Made by a program: the position numbers and the translations under genes | The notes under the pieces: generated by a model | The model's input: the letters and a program-made list of their open reading frames with translations, nothing else | What the model was told of the DNA's origin: nothing | The model's database searches: none | Origin: Sphaerisporangium sp. TRM90804 | GTDB taxonomy: Bacteria; Actinomycetota; Actinomycetes; Streptosporangiales; Streptosporangiaceae | Assembly: GCF_029846175.1 (NCBI RefSeq) | Contig: NZ_JARWAC010000021.1 | Span: 186,001 to 250,000 of the forward strand | Reading direction: 5' to 3' | DNA length: 64,000 bases | In this document: positions 1-8,252 of the stretch, in pieces | Layout: each line of letters begins with the position of its first letter | Position numbering within the stretch: position 1 is the first letter of the stretch

Positions 1-236
1 GGGCGCGGCCAACGTCGGCAGGAGCGCCCCATCCGCCCAGCCTGACTTTGACCGGGAGACCTGATGATTCAACACGGCGGTCTCATCCCGGAGCACCATG
101 ATCTCGACGTCTTTGCGACGCCTGACTGCGGGCGGGCAATACCAGCCAGCCGAACACCCCGAACCACGACCAAAAGCAGACGAACCGAGACGAGCCGCGA
201 ACTTGCCGTACCGCTACTGAAGGTCAAAACCGCAGC
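1..236. other. left edge, no supported gene
   Basis: This lies downstream of the kinase stop codon. I see no conserved protein in any frame. A plus-strand frame open from 64 to 489 overlaps the 3' end of the kinase antisense and encodes a low-complexity Arg/Thr/Ser-rich product, so I treat it as spurious. A neighbouring gene may begin outside the window. Confidence 0.5.
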
Positions 237-1862
237 TCATTCAAAGAAGGGCGGCCCTCCTTGGACAGATCTCAGTCGCCCAATCTGCTTGTCGAGATTC
301 CGTATTTGGGTCGAGCCCGCACCGAACGCCTCTGTCAGAAGCGGACGGACGGCTTCGAACTCCGCTATCGCTTCGTCCGGGTATCCGGACGCGGCGAGCA
401 TCTGCGCGATGACGAAGCGTGATTCTCGGATCCGCTCTGCAGCGTCGTCGTCCGCCGCGGGGTTGGCGTTGACGGCGTTGCCCACGTAGAAGCGGAGGTG
501 CGGCAGGGCCTTGTCCGGCTTGCCGATCTCGGCGTAAGCGTGACCCGCATGATACGAGCAGTCGAGGACGTAGAAGTCGTTCTGGGAGAGACGCTTGCGG
601 TAGTCACGTCCGACGACGTCGAACAGCGACGCCGCCCGGGTGTACTCCCCGGCGTAGAAAAGCGCGGCGGCCAGGAAGTGCCGCAGCCGCAGTTCCAAAA
701 ACGAGTTCTCGGCGCGGGTGACGCCATCCTCCAGGAGACGGATTGCCTCTGATGGATGGTCGTTTTCCAGGAGCACCTGGACGTTAGCCCGCAACTCCTC
801 GAATTCGTCTTCGGCGAGCGTTCCCCGGCCGGCGCCCTGCTGCTGACGCTTGACTGGAGCCAGTAGCGGCCGCCGGAACGGACGGGTCGGGTCGCGGTTC
901 TCGTCGAGGTCCCCCGCGCCACCGTCCGATCCGCCCGGCACCGTCACGAACGGGAGAAGTTTCTCATAGACGGCCTCCGCCGAGGGCCGCACCGCTGGCT
1001 GCTTCGCCATCATCGACGACACCAGCGCATCGACTTCCGCCGGGACGTCCGGGCGGCGCGCCCGCACCGACGGTGCCGCCGTCTGGAGGTGATGGAAGCG
1101 TATAGGTCTGTCGGTGGTCCCGTGGAACGGCACGTCACCGGTAAGCAGCTCGAATAGCAGGCAACCGAGCGAGTAGACGTCCGAGGCGGAGGCTACCGCC
1201 TGGCCGATGCACTGCTCCGGCGACATGTACGGTGGGGTGCCGATGGTCCGGTCCACCTGCGTGAGCCTCGGCAACGCCCCCGCACCGCGCAGGATCGCGA
1301 TGCCGAAGTCCAGCACCTTCACCAGGCCGCCATCCACGAGCATCACGTTGGCTGGCTTGATATCCCGGTGGACGATGTCGACCCGGTGCACGTCCACCAG
1401 GACCGCCGCGATCTGCGCGGCGATCGACGCTGCCCAGGACACGCTCGACGGCACGGCGACGTAGTCCGTCCTGTCCAGCAGCGACTCCAGCGTCGAGCCC
1501 CGCAGCAACTGCATGACGAGCCACAGCTGCGTGCTACCGGCGGGGGGCGTCTCGGTACCCGTGTCGTAGACCGCCGGAATGCCGGGGTGCTCCAGCTGGG
1601 CGGTGGTGCGGATCTCCCGCAGAAACCGCCTCCGGTCCCGGTCCAGGGCGTCGAGGATCTCCACCGCCTCCGGGCTGTCTGGCCCGGCCGGGATCGCCCC
1701 CGGCGAGGAGGTCCGGAGCATCTTGATCGCGACCCGCCGGTCCAGCCGCTCGTCGTAGCCATGGAAGACCTCGCTCATGCCGCCCTTGCCGAGCGACCCA
1801 TCCACGCGGTAGCGCCCCGCCAGCAGCCGTCTCTCGACCGGTTGCCCGGTCCCGTCTTCCAC
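237..1862 (-). CDS. soluble Ser/Thr protein kinase with C-terminal TPR-like region
   Basis: The 541-residue protein has a Hanks-type kinase domain at about residues 14-290. Visible motifs are the Gly-rich loop LGKGGMSEVF, the lysine motif RVAIKML, the catalytic loop HRDIKPANVML, the DFG motif VLDFGIA and the activation/P+1 segment GTPPYMSPEQ, so it should be an active kinase. Residues about 345-530 are helical and TPR-like. No transmembrane segment follows the kinase domain, unlike PknB-type receptor kinases. The GTG start is preceded by GAGGTGA on the minus strand. It is the last gene of the restriction operon, 32 nt after hsdR, so it is probably co-transcribed. The neighbourhood suggests phosphorylation-based control of restriction, in the spirit of the PglW kinase of phage growth limitation. 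That role is an inference. Confidence 0.88.
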   Translation of the reverse strand: MEDGTGQPVERRLLAGRYRVDGSLGKGGMSEVFHGYDERLDRRVAIKMLRTSSPGAIPAGPDSPEAVEILDALDRDRRRFLREIRTTAQLEHPGIPAVYDTGTETPPAGSTQLWLVMQLLRGSTLESLLDRTDYVAVPSSVSWAASIAAQIAAVLVDVHRVDIVHRDIKPANVMLVDGGLVKVLDFGIAILRGAGALPRLTQVDRTIGTPPYMSPEQCIGQAVASASDVYSLGCLLFELLTGDVPFHGTTDRPIRFHHLQTAAPSVRARRPDVPAEVDALVSSMMAKQPAVRPSAEAVYEKLLPFVTVPGGSDGGAGDLDENRDPTRPFRRPLLAPVKRQQQGAGRGTLAEDEFEELRANVQVLLENDHPSEAIRLLEDGVTRAENSFLELRLRHFLAAALFYAGEYTRAASLFDVVGRDYRKRLSQNDFYVLDCSYHAGHAYAEIGKPDKALPHLRFYVGNAVNANPAADDDAAERIRESRFVIAQMLAASGYPDEAIAEFEAVRPLLTEAFGAGSTQIRNLDKQIGRLRSVQGGPPFFE

Positions 1863-1894
1863 GCCCCATCACCTCTATCTCGAGATCGGAACTC

Positions 1895-4800
1895 CTACCC
1901 GGCCAGGCCGCCGGTTTCCCGCTGCATCTCCGCGCGGAGCTTGGCCAGCGCCTCATCCCGGGCGGGCTCGGTGATGATCCGGTAAGCGCGCTTGCGGGCA
2001 GCCTCTTTGATCGCCTTCTGGAACTCGTTGTTATCGAAATACATCTTCATGAAGGCGGTGTTACGTTCGGCGTTCTCCGCGACGATGTTGTCGAGCCGGT
2101 CGTCGGCGACCTGCCCGAACCGGGCCTCGTCGTTCATCAGCGCGATCTGCTGCATCCCGGTGTCCTCGACCAGGCCGACGACCTGTTGGTAGATCAGGAT
2201 CTGATCAGCGGTGCCCAGGCCGAGGCCGAACCGGTCGTTCAGCTCCTCGATCACCTCCGACAGCGGCTTGACCTCCGGCTCCCGGTAGCCGCCACCGTCA
2301 GCGGCATGGCCCCGCACGGCCCGGTCGCCGACCGCCGACAGCGACACGTTGTGCCGCCCGGTGTGCTCCAGCCGGAAGTGGCTCAGGTCCGCGTCGCCTA
2401 TGTCGATGGAGGTTGAGGGTCGTCCGGGGAGCCGGAGCAGCAGGATCCGGCCGTACTGGTAGAGGCGTTCGAGGTCCCGGTCACCCCAGTCGACGATCTG
2501 CGCGATGAGGCTGTAGGCGCGCACGTAGTCCTGGAGCGCGCCCCGGAAACCCTCCCGCTCGTCGTCGGTGTCCAGCGCGTCGAAGCGGTCCAACGCGGGC
2601 TTGAGGTATTCGTGCAACTCGGCGTGGAGCTTTCGTTCGGCTGCCTCGGGCAACCGGCCCGGTCCGGCCGCCGCCAGGACCCGGATGAACGCCTCCATCT
2701 CCGAGGCCACCAGCAACTCGTACTCCATCACCTCGCGCTGCTTGGTGTAGAGCAGGTTCGGGTCGCTGGGCTCGGTGATCGTCGTCTCAAACCAATCCCA
2801 GAACGCGGCCTGGATGTCAGCGGCCTGGTTGACGAAGTCCAGGACGTGCACGTCGTCCTGCGACTTCAGCGGGTGGATCCGGTTCAGCCGGGAGAGCGTC
2901 TGCACCGCGGTGACCCCGGTCAGCGGCTTGTCGACGTACATCCCGCACAGCAACGGTTGGTCGAACCCGGTCTGATACTTGTCCGCAACGACCAGCAGGC
3001 GGTACTCGTCCTGGTTGCGCGCGGCAGCCTGGGGGTCGTCGGCCTTGGTGTACGCGAACCGGTCCGGCAACTGCCCCTCGGGGAAGCCGTTGAGCTGCGA
3101 CTCGGTGAACTCCAGGCCGGCGTCGCCCTTCAGCTGCCCGGAGAACGCGACAAGCGTGCCGCAGTCGGTGTATCCGCGCCAGGAGACGTAGTTGCGAATC
3201 GCCTGGTACAAATCGAGCGCGTGCTGCCGCCCGCTGGTGACCACCATGGCTCGGGCCCGCCCGCCGAGCCGTCCGGCGAGGTTCTCCCGGAAGTCGTCGA
3301 CGATCAGCCGGGCCTTCTGCTCCAGCGACTTGGGGTGCAGTTCCGCGAGACGGACCAGGTGCGCCTTCGCCTTGCCGGCGTCGACCTCCGGGTTGGCGAT
3401 CTGCGACTCGTTCTGTTCGACGGCCGCGTTCCGCAGCCGCCACTTCGTGTCGTAGGTGATGTAGTTGGCCAGCACGTCCAGGATGTAGCCCTCGTCGATG
3501 GCCTGCCGCATCGAGTAGATGTGGAAGGGGACATACATCCCGACCTCGCCGGTGCGGGGGTTCACCCGCGCAGGGTCGAAGCTTCCGAACAGCTTCAGCG
3601 TCGGCGACTTCGGCGTGGCGGTGAATGCGAAGTACGACAGGTTCGGCTGCCTGCCGCGCACCCGCGTCATGTACGTCGCGTCGTCCTCGTCCTCTTCCCG
3701 CGGCGTCGCGTTCGCCCCGAGCGCCTGCTTGAGCTGGATCGCGGATTCCCCACCCTGCGAGGAGTGCGCCTCGTCGATGATGACGGCGTATCGCTTGCCC
3801 GACAACCCCATGTCGACGATCTTCTTCAGTAAGAAGGGATACATCTGCAGGGTACTGATGACGATCTTCGAGGTGGCGTCTCCGAGGGCTGCCGCGAGCT
3901 GCGTCGAATCCACATCGATCTTCTTGACGACGCCGGGGGTGTGGTCGAACTGGAAGATGGTCCTCTGTAGCTGCCGGTCGAGCACCACCCGGTCGGTGAT
4001 CACAATGATCTTGTCGAACACCGGCTGGTTGGCCGCGTCGAAGAGATTCGAGAGCCGGTGTGACAGCCAGGCGATCGTGTTCGACTTTCCCGAGCCCGCC
4101 GAATGCTGGATCAGGTAATGATGCCCGGCCCCGCTCTCCCGCGCGTGGTCGACCATCTTCTGCACCGCGTGCCACTGGTGGTAGCGCGGGAACACCTTCG
4201 GCGAAGTGTGCGGGTTCTGCTTCACGCCTTTCCGGTCCGGCACCTGGATGTGCACGAACCGGTGCAGGATCTCCAGCCAGTTGTCGCGCTGCCAGATCTC
4301 CTCCCACAGGTAGTCCACGCTGTACGACCCTGGCTTGGCCGCCGGGTTCCCCGCCCCGCCAGACCGGCCGGGCCCGTTGGAGCCGATGTTGAACGGCAGG
4401 AACTGCGTGTCGGCCCCGCGTAGTCGCGTGGTGATGAAGGCCCGATCGGGGTCCACCGCGAAATGGACCAGGGCCCGCTTGGAGAGGAACACGTCGTTTG
4501 GGTCCCGGTCCCGCCGGTACTGCGTGATGGCGTGGTCGGCATTCTGCCCGGTGTTCGGGTTCTTCAGCTCGACCGTTGCGGTCGGGAGCCCGTTGACGAA
4601 GAGCGCCATATCGATCGAGCGTTTCGGGTGCCGCACGCTGTAATGCACCTGCCGGGCAACCGTAAGCACGTTCGCGTCGTATTCCGCGAGGGCGTCGGCG
4701 GCCAGGGTGTGACCGGGCCGGAAGTACGCCAGGTCGATCTGCACCCCCCGGTCCCGCACCCCCTGCCGAAGCACGTCCAAAACCCCACGCGCGTCGACCT

Positions 4801-5035
4801 CGGCAGCCACCCGCTGCGCGAACTGCCGCTGCGCCGCAGTCTGGTCACCCCCGTAGAACCCAACGAGGCGGCCCCACTTCCTCCCCTGCGTCACCCCGAT
4901 GAAGCGGAACATCTCCCCGGTGTCGAGCCCCAGGTCGACGTTGAACGTCCCCTGCGCCCGCGACCAACCACGGTCGAGCAGCTCCCTCTCGACCCGATCC
5001 TCGAACGTCCGCTCGCCGTGCACCCCAGGCGTCAT
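1895..5035 (-). CDS. hsdR: type I restriction endonuclease subunit R
   Basis: This is the ATP-dependent translocase and nuclease subunit of a type I restriction complex. The 1046 residues match family length. The N-terminal nuclease domain contains the PD-(D/E)XK element ending in VELKN (about residue 155). The SF2 helicase core has Walker A SAGSGKSNTIAW (about 310), the DEAH box VIIDEAHSS (about 420) and motif III FTATPKSP. A C-terminal helical domain of the HsdR type follows. The gene begins 2 nt after the hsdS stop, so translation is coupled. No frameshift or lost motif is visible, so the subunit looks functional. Confidence 0.97.
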   Translation of the reverse strand: MTPGVHGERTFEDRVERELLDRGWSRAQGTFNVDLGLDTGEMFRFIGVTQGRKWGRLVGFYGGDQTAAQRQFAQRVAAEVDARGVLDVLRQGVRDRGVQIDLAYFRPGHTLAADALAEYDANVLTVARQVHYSVRHPKRSIDMALFVNGLPTATVELKNPNTGQNADHAITQYRRDRDPNDVFLSKRALVHFAVDPDRAFITTRLRGADTQFLPFNIGSNGPGRSGGAGNPAAKPGSYSVDYLWEEIWQRDNWLEILHRFVHIQVPDRKGVKQNPHTSPKVFPRYHQWHAVQKMVDHARESGAGHHYLIQHSAGSGKSNTIAWLSHRLSNLFDAANQPVFDKIIVITDRVVLDRQLQRTIFQFDHTPGVVKKIDVDSTQLAAALGDATSKIVISTLQMYPFLLKKIVDMGLSGKRYAVIIDEAHSSQGGESAIQLKQALGANATPREEDEDDATYMTRVRGRQPNLSYFAFTATPKSPTLKLFGSFDPARVNPRTGEVGMYVPFHIYSMRQAIDEGYILDVLANYITYDTKWRLRNAAVEQNESQIANPEVDAGKAKAHLVRLAELHPKSLEQKARLIVDDFRENLAGRLGGRARAMVVTSGRQHALDLYQAIRNYVSWRGYTDCGTLVAFSGQLKGDAGLEFTESQLNGFPEGQLPDRFAYTKADDPQAAARNQDEYRLLVVADKYQTGFDQPLLCGMYVDKPLTGVTAVQTLSRLNRIHPLKSQDDVHVLDFVNQAADIQAAFWDWFETTITEPSDPNLLYTKQREVMEYELLVASEMEAFIRVLAAAGPGRLPEAAERKLHAELHEYLKPALDRFDALDTDDEREGFRGALQDYVRAYSLIAQIVDWGDRDLERLYQYGRILLLRLPGRPSTSIDIGDADLSHFRLEHTGRHNVSLSAVGDRAVRGHAADGGGYREPEVKPLSEVIEELNDRFGLGLGTADQILIYQQVVGLVEDTGMQQIALMNDEARFGQVADDRLDNIVAENAERNTAFMKMYFDNNEFQKAIKEAARKRAYRIITEPARDEALAKLRAEMQRETGGLAG

Positions 5036-5037
5036 GC

Positions 5038-6282
5038 CTACACACTTCCAGCCGGGGAGAGACCAGACGTGTCGGCTCCACGCGCGGTCGTGATATCGAT
5101 CTGCCCGGTAACGGCAGCGGTGATGAGCGCCTGACGGCGCTCGGCGAGGAGAGTGAGCTGCTGGAGCATTGAATGCCTCAGCGCCTTGACGTGAGTATCG
5201 AATCCGATGATCACTTGAAGACGTTTACGCATCTCCGCGTCCTCGTAGACAGGGATGGGAACCGAGCGCAAACGATCAACTTTGATTCCCAAAGCAGTAG
5301 ACCCTGTCGCTCTTGATGCAAGCTCAAATCCACCCTGAGGCGATTGCAGATACCAGTATAGCCATTCTGGTGGCAAAATTGATCTATCGACACGAAGAAG
5401 GACTATCCGCTGTGCCAGTGCAACGGAAGGATCCGTAATCATTGAGACTTGACCGAGGGGAGCTTCTGTAGTCAAGAGAACATCGCCGACCCGCGGAAGC
5501 CCTCGGACCATCCACGAGTTGTATGACTCCTCGCTAACAAATTCAGGAGAGGCGCTCAAATTGATGGCACCGTCAGCGATATTTCGGGCAGTGACAAGAG
5601 GGATGCCTGAAAGGGTCTTGGTCGGGGTCGCCCCACGATAATCTATCCATTTCTCCACCACCCGGCGAAGCTGATAGACTCGCACCCCACTTGAATCGCC
5701 AGCGAAAGCCTCACAAAGTCCGCTTGCACTCCTTTCGGAGAGAGTTCGCATTGCAGAAGCAACAACAGAACTAATTTCATCCATCTTCGCTGTCTCAGCG
5801 TCGAGGAAGTCGGCGATGCGGCATTGCTCATCAAGATTCGGAAGATCGAAGGTCCAGTCCCTGATCAGATCGTCAGGAACGCGTTTCTGTCCAGCGACGC
5901 CATACATCTCCGCTTCGCCTAGCTTAAGAAAATCATGTGAATGGAATATGTAGAGAAGGTAACGCGGATCGATCTCCGAACCAGGTCGGACAACATGAAG
6001 CTCGGTCGTCCCCGTACCAACTGAGTCAGGGAGATTTGGGATTAATACCGATCGACTAGCTTCGAAAGTTGGAGTGATCTTCGGCACTACGACATCACCC
6101 GACTGAAACCGTGTGTAGCCAACAGCGACAGCTGACTTGGGCCGCATCTGACTCAGATCGAGCCTGTCTCCCGGCCAAACATTCTCCATAGGTAGGAACG
6201 GAACCAGGTCATCGTCAGCAAGTCGGTCGAACCGACGGCTCAGCGGGTTGACCTGGGCTACGTAGCGAAGGCGTTTCTTCAT
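5038..6282 (-). CDS. hsdS: type I restriction-modification specificity subunit S
   Basis: HsdS reads the bipartite DNA target for both methylation and restriction. The 414 residues hold two target-recognition domains (about 1-165 and 200-360). Each is followed by the conserved helical spacer: LDEQCRIADFLDAETAKMDE after the first and a LLAERRQALITAAVTGQID segment near the C terminus. The ATG overlaps the hsdM stop by 4 nt. The TRD-coding DNA (about 5200-6230) is visibly richer in A and T than its neighbours, with stretches such as TATAGCCATTCTGG and GGGATTAATACCG. That is expected for recognition domains exchanged by recombination. The target sequence cannot be read from the protein. Confidence 0.95.
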   Translation of the reverse strand: MKKRLRYVAQVNPLSRRFDRLADDDLVPFLPMENVWPGDRLDLSQMRPKSAVAVGYTRFQSGDVVVPKITPTFEASRSVLIPNLPDSVGTGTTELHVVRPGSEIDPRYLLYIFHSHDFLKLGEAEMYGVAGQKRVPDDLIRDWTFDLPNLDEQCRIADFLDAETAKMDEISSVVASAMRTLSERSASGLCEAFAGDSSGVRVYQLRRVVEKWIDYRGATPTKTLSGIPLVTARNIADGAINLSASPEFVSEESYNSWMVRGLPRVGDVLLTTEAPLGQVSMITDPSVALAQRIVLLRVDRSILPPEWLYWYLQSPQGGFELASRATGSTALGIKVDRLRSVPIPVYEDAEMRKRLQVIIGFDTHVKALRHSMLQQLTLLAERRQALITAAVTGQIDITTARGADTSGLSPAGSV

Positions 6283-8252
6283 CCCGTCACCTCCCCCAGG
6301 AGCTTCTGGATCTGCATTTCCAGTTCGCGCAGCTCGGCGTCGATCTCAGCGAGCGGCCTGGGCGGGGTGTAGACGTAGAAGTGCCGGGTGAACGGGATCT
6401 CGTAGCCGACCTTCGTCTTGTCGTGGTCGATCCACGCATCCGGGACGTGCGGGGTGACTTCCCTGGCGAAGTACTCCTTGATGTCCTCGTCGAGCGGGAT
6501 GTTCTCGTAGTCGCGCAGGTCTGGGTCGGGCAGGACTGTGCCGTCCTTATCCTTCTGGACCTCGCCCTCAGGATCGGAGACCGCGACCGCGCCCCAGACC
6601 GCCTTCATCAGCGCGGCGGTGCTGGGCCACTGGGCTCCGCTGTCGACGACTGCCCGGTGCAGGGCGTTCGTGGCATCCTTCTTCGTCCACCAAACCGTGC
6701 CGATCACACTGCGCAGTGCCTCCGCAAGCGAATCGCGTCCGTCCCACTTGGCCAGGGCCTTCGCGCTGCCCAGTGCGTCCAGGGTGTCCTCGGTGATCTC
6801 GAACCGGAGCTTGAGCGGACGCTCCACAGTGATGCGGTGGTAGCCGAAATCACGGGTGCCGAAGATCTTCACCTTGGCGTGGTCCGGGTGCTCGGCATCC
6901 GCCGCGACCTTCACCGCATCGACGTACAGCTCAGTGATGTGCTTGATCTGGTCGCCGCTGACCTGCTTGCGCTTGTCCCCGAGGGACTTGCGCATCTTCT
7001 CCCACTGGTCGCGAGCGTCAAGCAGGATCACCTTGCCGCGCAGCTTCTCGGTCTTCCGGTTGGAGAGAATCCAGAAGTAGGTGGAGATGCCGGTGTTGTA
7101 GAAGAGCTGATCCGGCAGGGCGACGATGCCCTCCAGCCAGTCGTTCTCCAGGATCCATTGGCGGATCTTCGACTCGCCGGACTCGGCAGCGCCGGTGAAG
7201 AGCGGGGAACCGTTGAAGACGATCGCCAGACGCGACCCCTTGCCCTCGACCGGGTCCATCTTGTCGAGCATGTGCTGCAGGAAGAGGAATGAGCCGTCGT
7301 TGATGCGCGGCAGCCCCGCACCGAAGCGGCCCGCATGACCGAACGTGGCCTCGTCCTCGACCGCGTCCTTGACCTTCTTCCACTCCACGCCGAAGGGCGG
7401 GTTGGCCAGCATGTAGTCGAACTTCCGGCCCCGGTGCCCGTCCTCGCTGAAAGAGTTGCCGAAGTGGATGGTGCCGCGCTGCTCGCGCATGAGCATGTCT
7501 GCCTCACAGATCGCCCACGACTCCGCGTTGAGCTCCTGGCCGAAGAGGTAGACCGTGGCGTCCGGGTTGAGCGACTTGATGTGCTCCTCGGCAGCGGTCA
7601 GCATCCCCCCCGTGCCGCAGGCCGGGTCGAGGATGTTGATGACCTGGCCGTCTGCGGCGAGGGCGTCCTTGTCCGGGGCGATCAGCAGGTTGACCATCAA
7701 CTTGATGACCTCACGCGGAGTGAAGTGCTCACCGGCGGTCTCGTTGGAGTCTTCGGCGAACTTCCGGATCAGGTGCTCGAAGACGTAGCCCATGTCGTGG
7801 TTGCTGAGCCGGTCGAGGTCGCGCATCGTGGCGAACTTCCCGACTACCGCGTAGAGGATCTTCGCGCCCGCCAGGCGGGTGATCTCGTTGTCCAGGTCGA
7901 ACCGGCTCAGGATCGTCCTGACGTTCGGGGAGAATCCATTGATGTAGTCACGCAGGTTCTTTGCGACGTTCTGCGGGTCGCCCGCTATCGTCGAGAAGTC
8001 CTGCTGCGAGGTGTTATAGAACGGTAGCTTCGCTGCGAGCTCCAGTAGCTTCTGCTTGTTCTGAACGGTGAGTGCGGCGTCGCGGTCGCGTACGGCCTGC
8101 CGAGTCGGGGCCATCACCGCGTCGAGGCGGCGCAGTAGCGTGAACGGCAGGATCACTCCGCCGTACTCGTGGCGTTTGTAGTCGCCGCGCAGCAGATCGG
8201 CCACCGACCAGATATCGGCCGCCATCTTGGTATGACTGGGTCCCGAGGTCAC
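6279..8252 (-). CDS. hsdM: type I restriction-modification methyltransferase subunit M
   Basis: This is the N6-adenine DNA methyltransferase subunit; it works as M2S for modification and M2SR2 for restriction. The 657 residues start with the HsdM N-terminal helical domain (about 8-150, including VADLLRGDYKRHEYGGVILP). The SAM-binding motif I is intact (NILDPACGTGGML, about 210) and so is catalytic motif IV (ANPPFG, about 285). The protein is longer than the classical 520-residue HsdM, with a C-terminal extension ending in a helix beginning LAEIDAELRELEMQI. It overlaps the upstream gene by 4 nt and hsdS by 4 nt. It is probably the catalytically competent methylase of the locus. Confidence 0.96.
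   Translation of the reverse strand: MTSGPSHTKMAADIWSVADLLRGDYKRHEYGGVILPFTLLRRLDAVMAPTRQAVRDRDAALTVQNKQKLLELAAKLPFYNTSQQDFSTIAGDPQNVAKNLRDYINGFSPNVRTILSRFDLDNEITRLAGAKILYAVVGKFATMRDLDRLSNHDMGYVFEHLIRKFAEDSNETAGEHFTPREVIKLMVNLLIAPDKDALAADGQVINILDPACGTGGMLTAAEEHIKSLNPDATVYLFGQELNAESWAICEADMLMREQRGTIHFGNSFSEDGHRGRKFDYMLANPPFGVEWKKVKDAVEDEATFGHAGRFGAGLPRINDGSFLFLQHMLDKMDPVEGKGSRLAIVFNGSPLFTGAAESGESKIRQWILENDWLEGIVALPDQLFYNTGISTYFWILSNRKTEKLRGKVILLDARDQWEKMRKSLGDKRKQVSGDQIKHITELYVDAVKVAADAEHPDHAKVKIFGTRDFGYHRITVERPLKLRFEITEDTLDALGSAKALAKWDGRDSLAEALRSVIGTVWWTKKDATNALHRAVVDSGAQWPSTAALMKAVWGAVAVSDPEGEVQKDKDGTVLPDPDLRDYENIPLDEDIKEYFAREVTPHVPDAWIDHDKTKVGYEIPFTRHFYVYTPPRPLAEIDAELRELEMQIQKLLGEVTG

Noticed and set aside
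64-489. Plus-strand frame of 141 codons at the left edge
   Set aside because: Antisense to the kinase 3' end over most of its length, low complexity and no recognisable domain.
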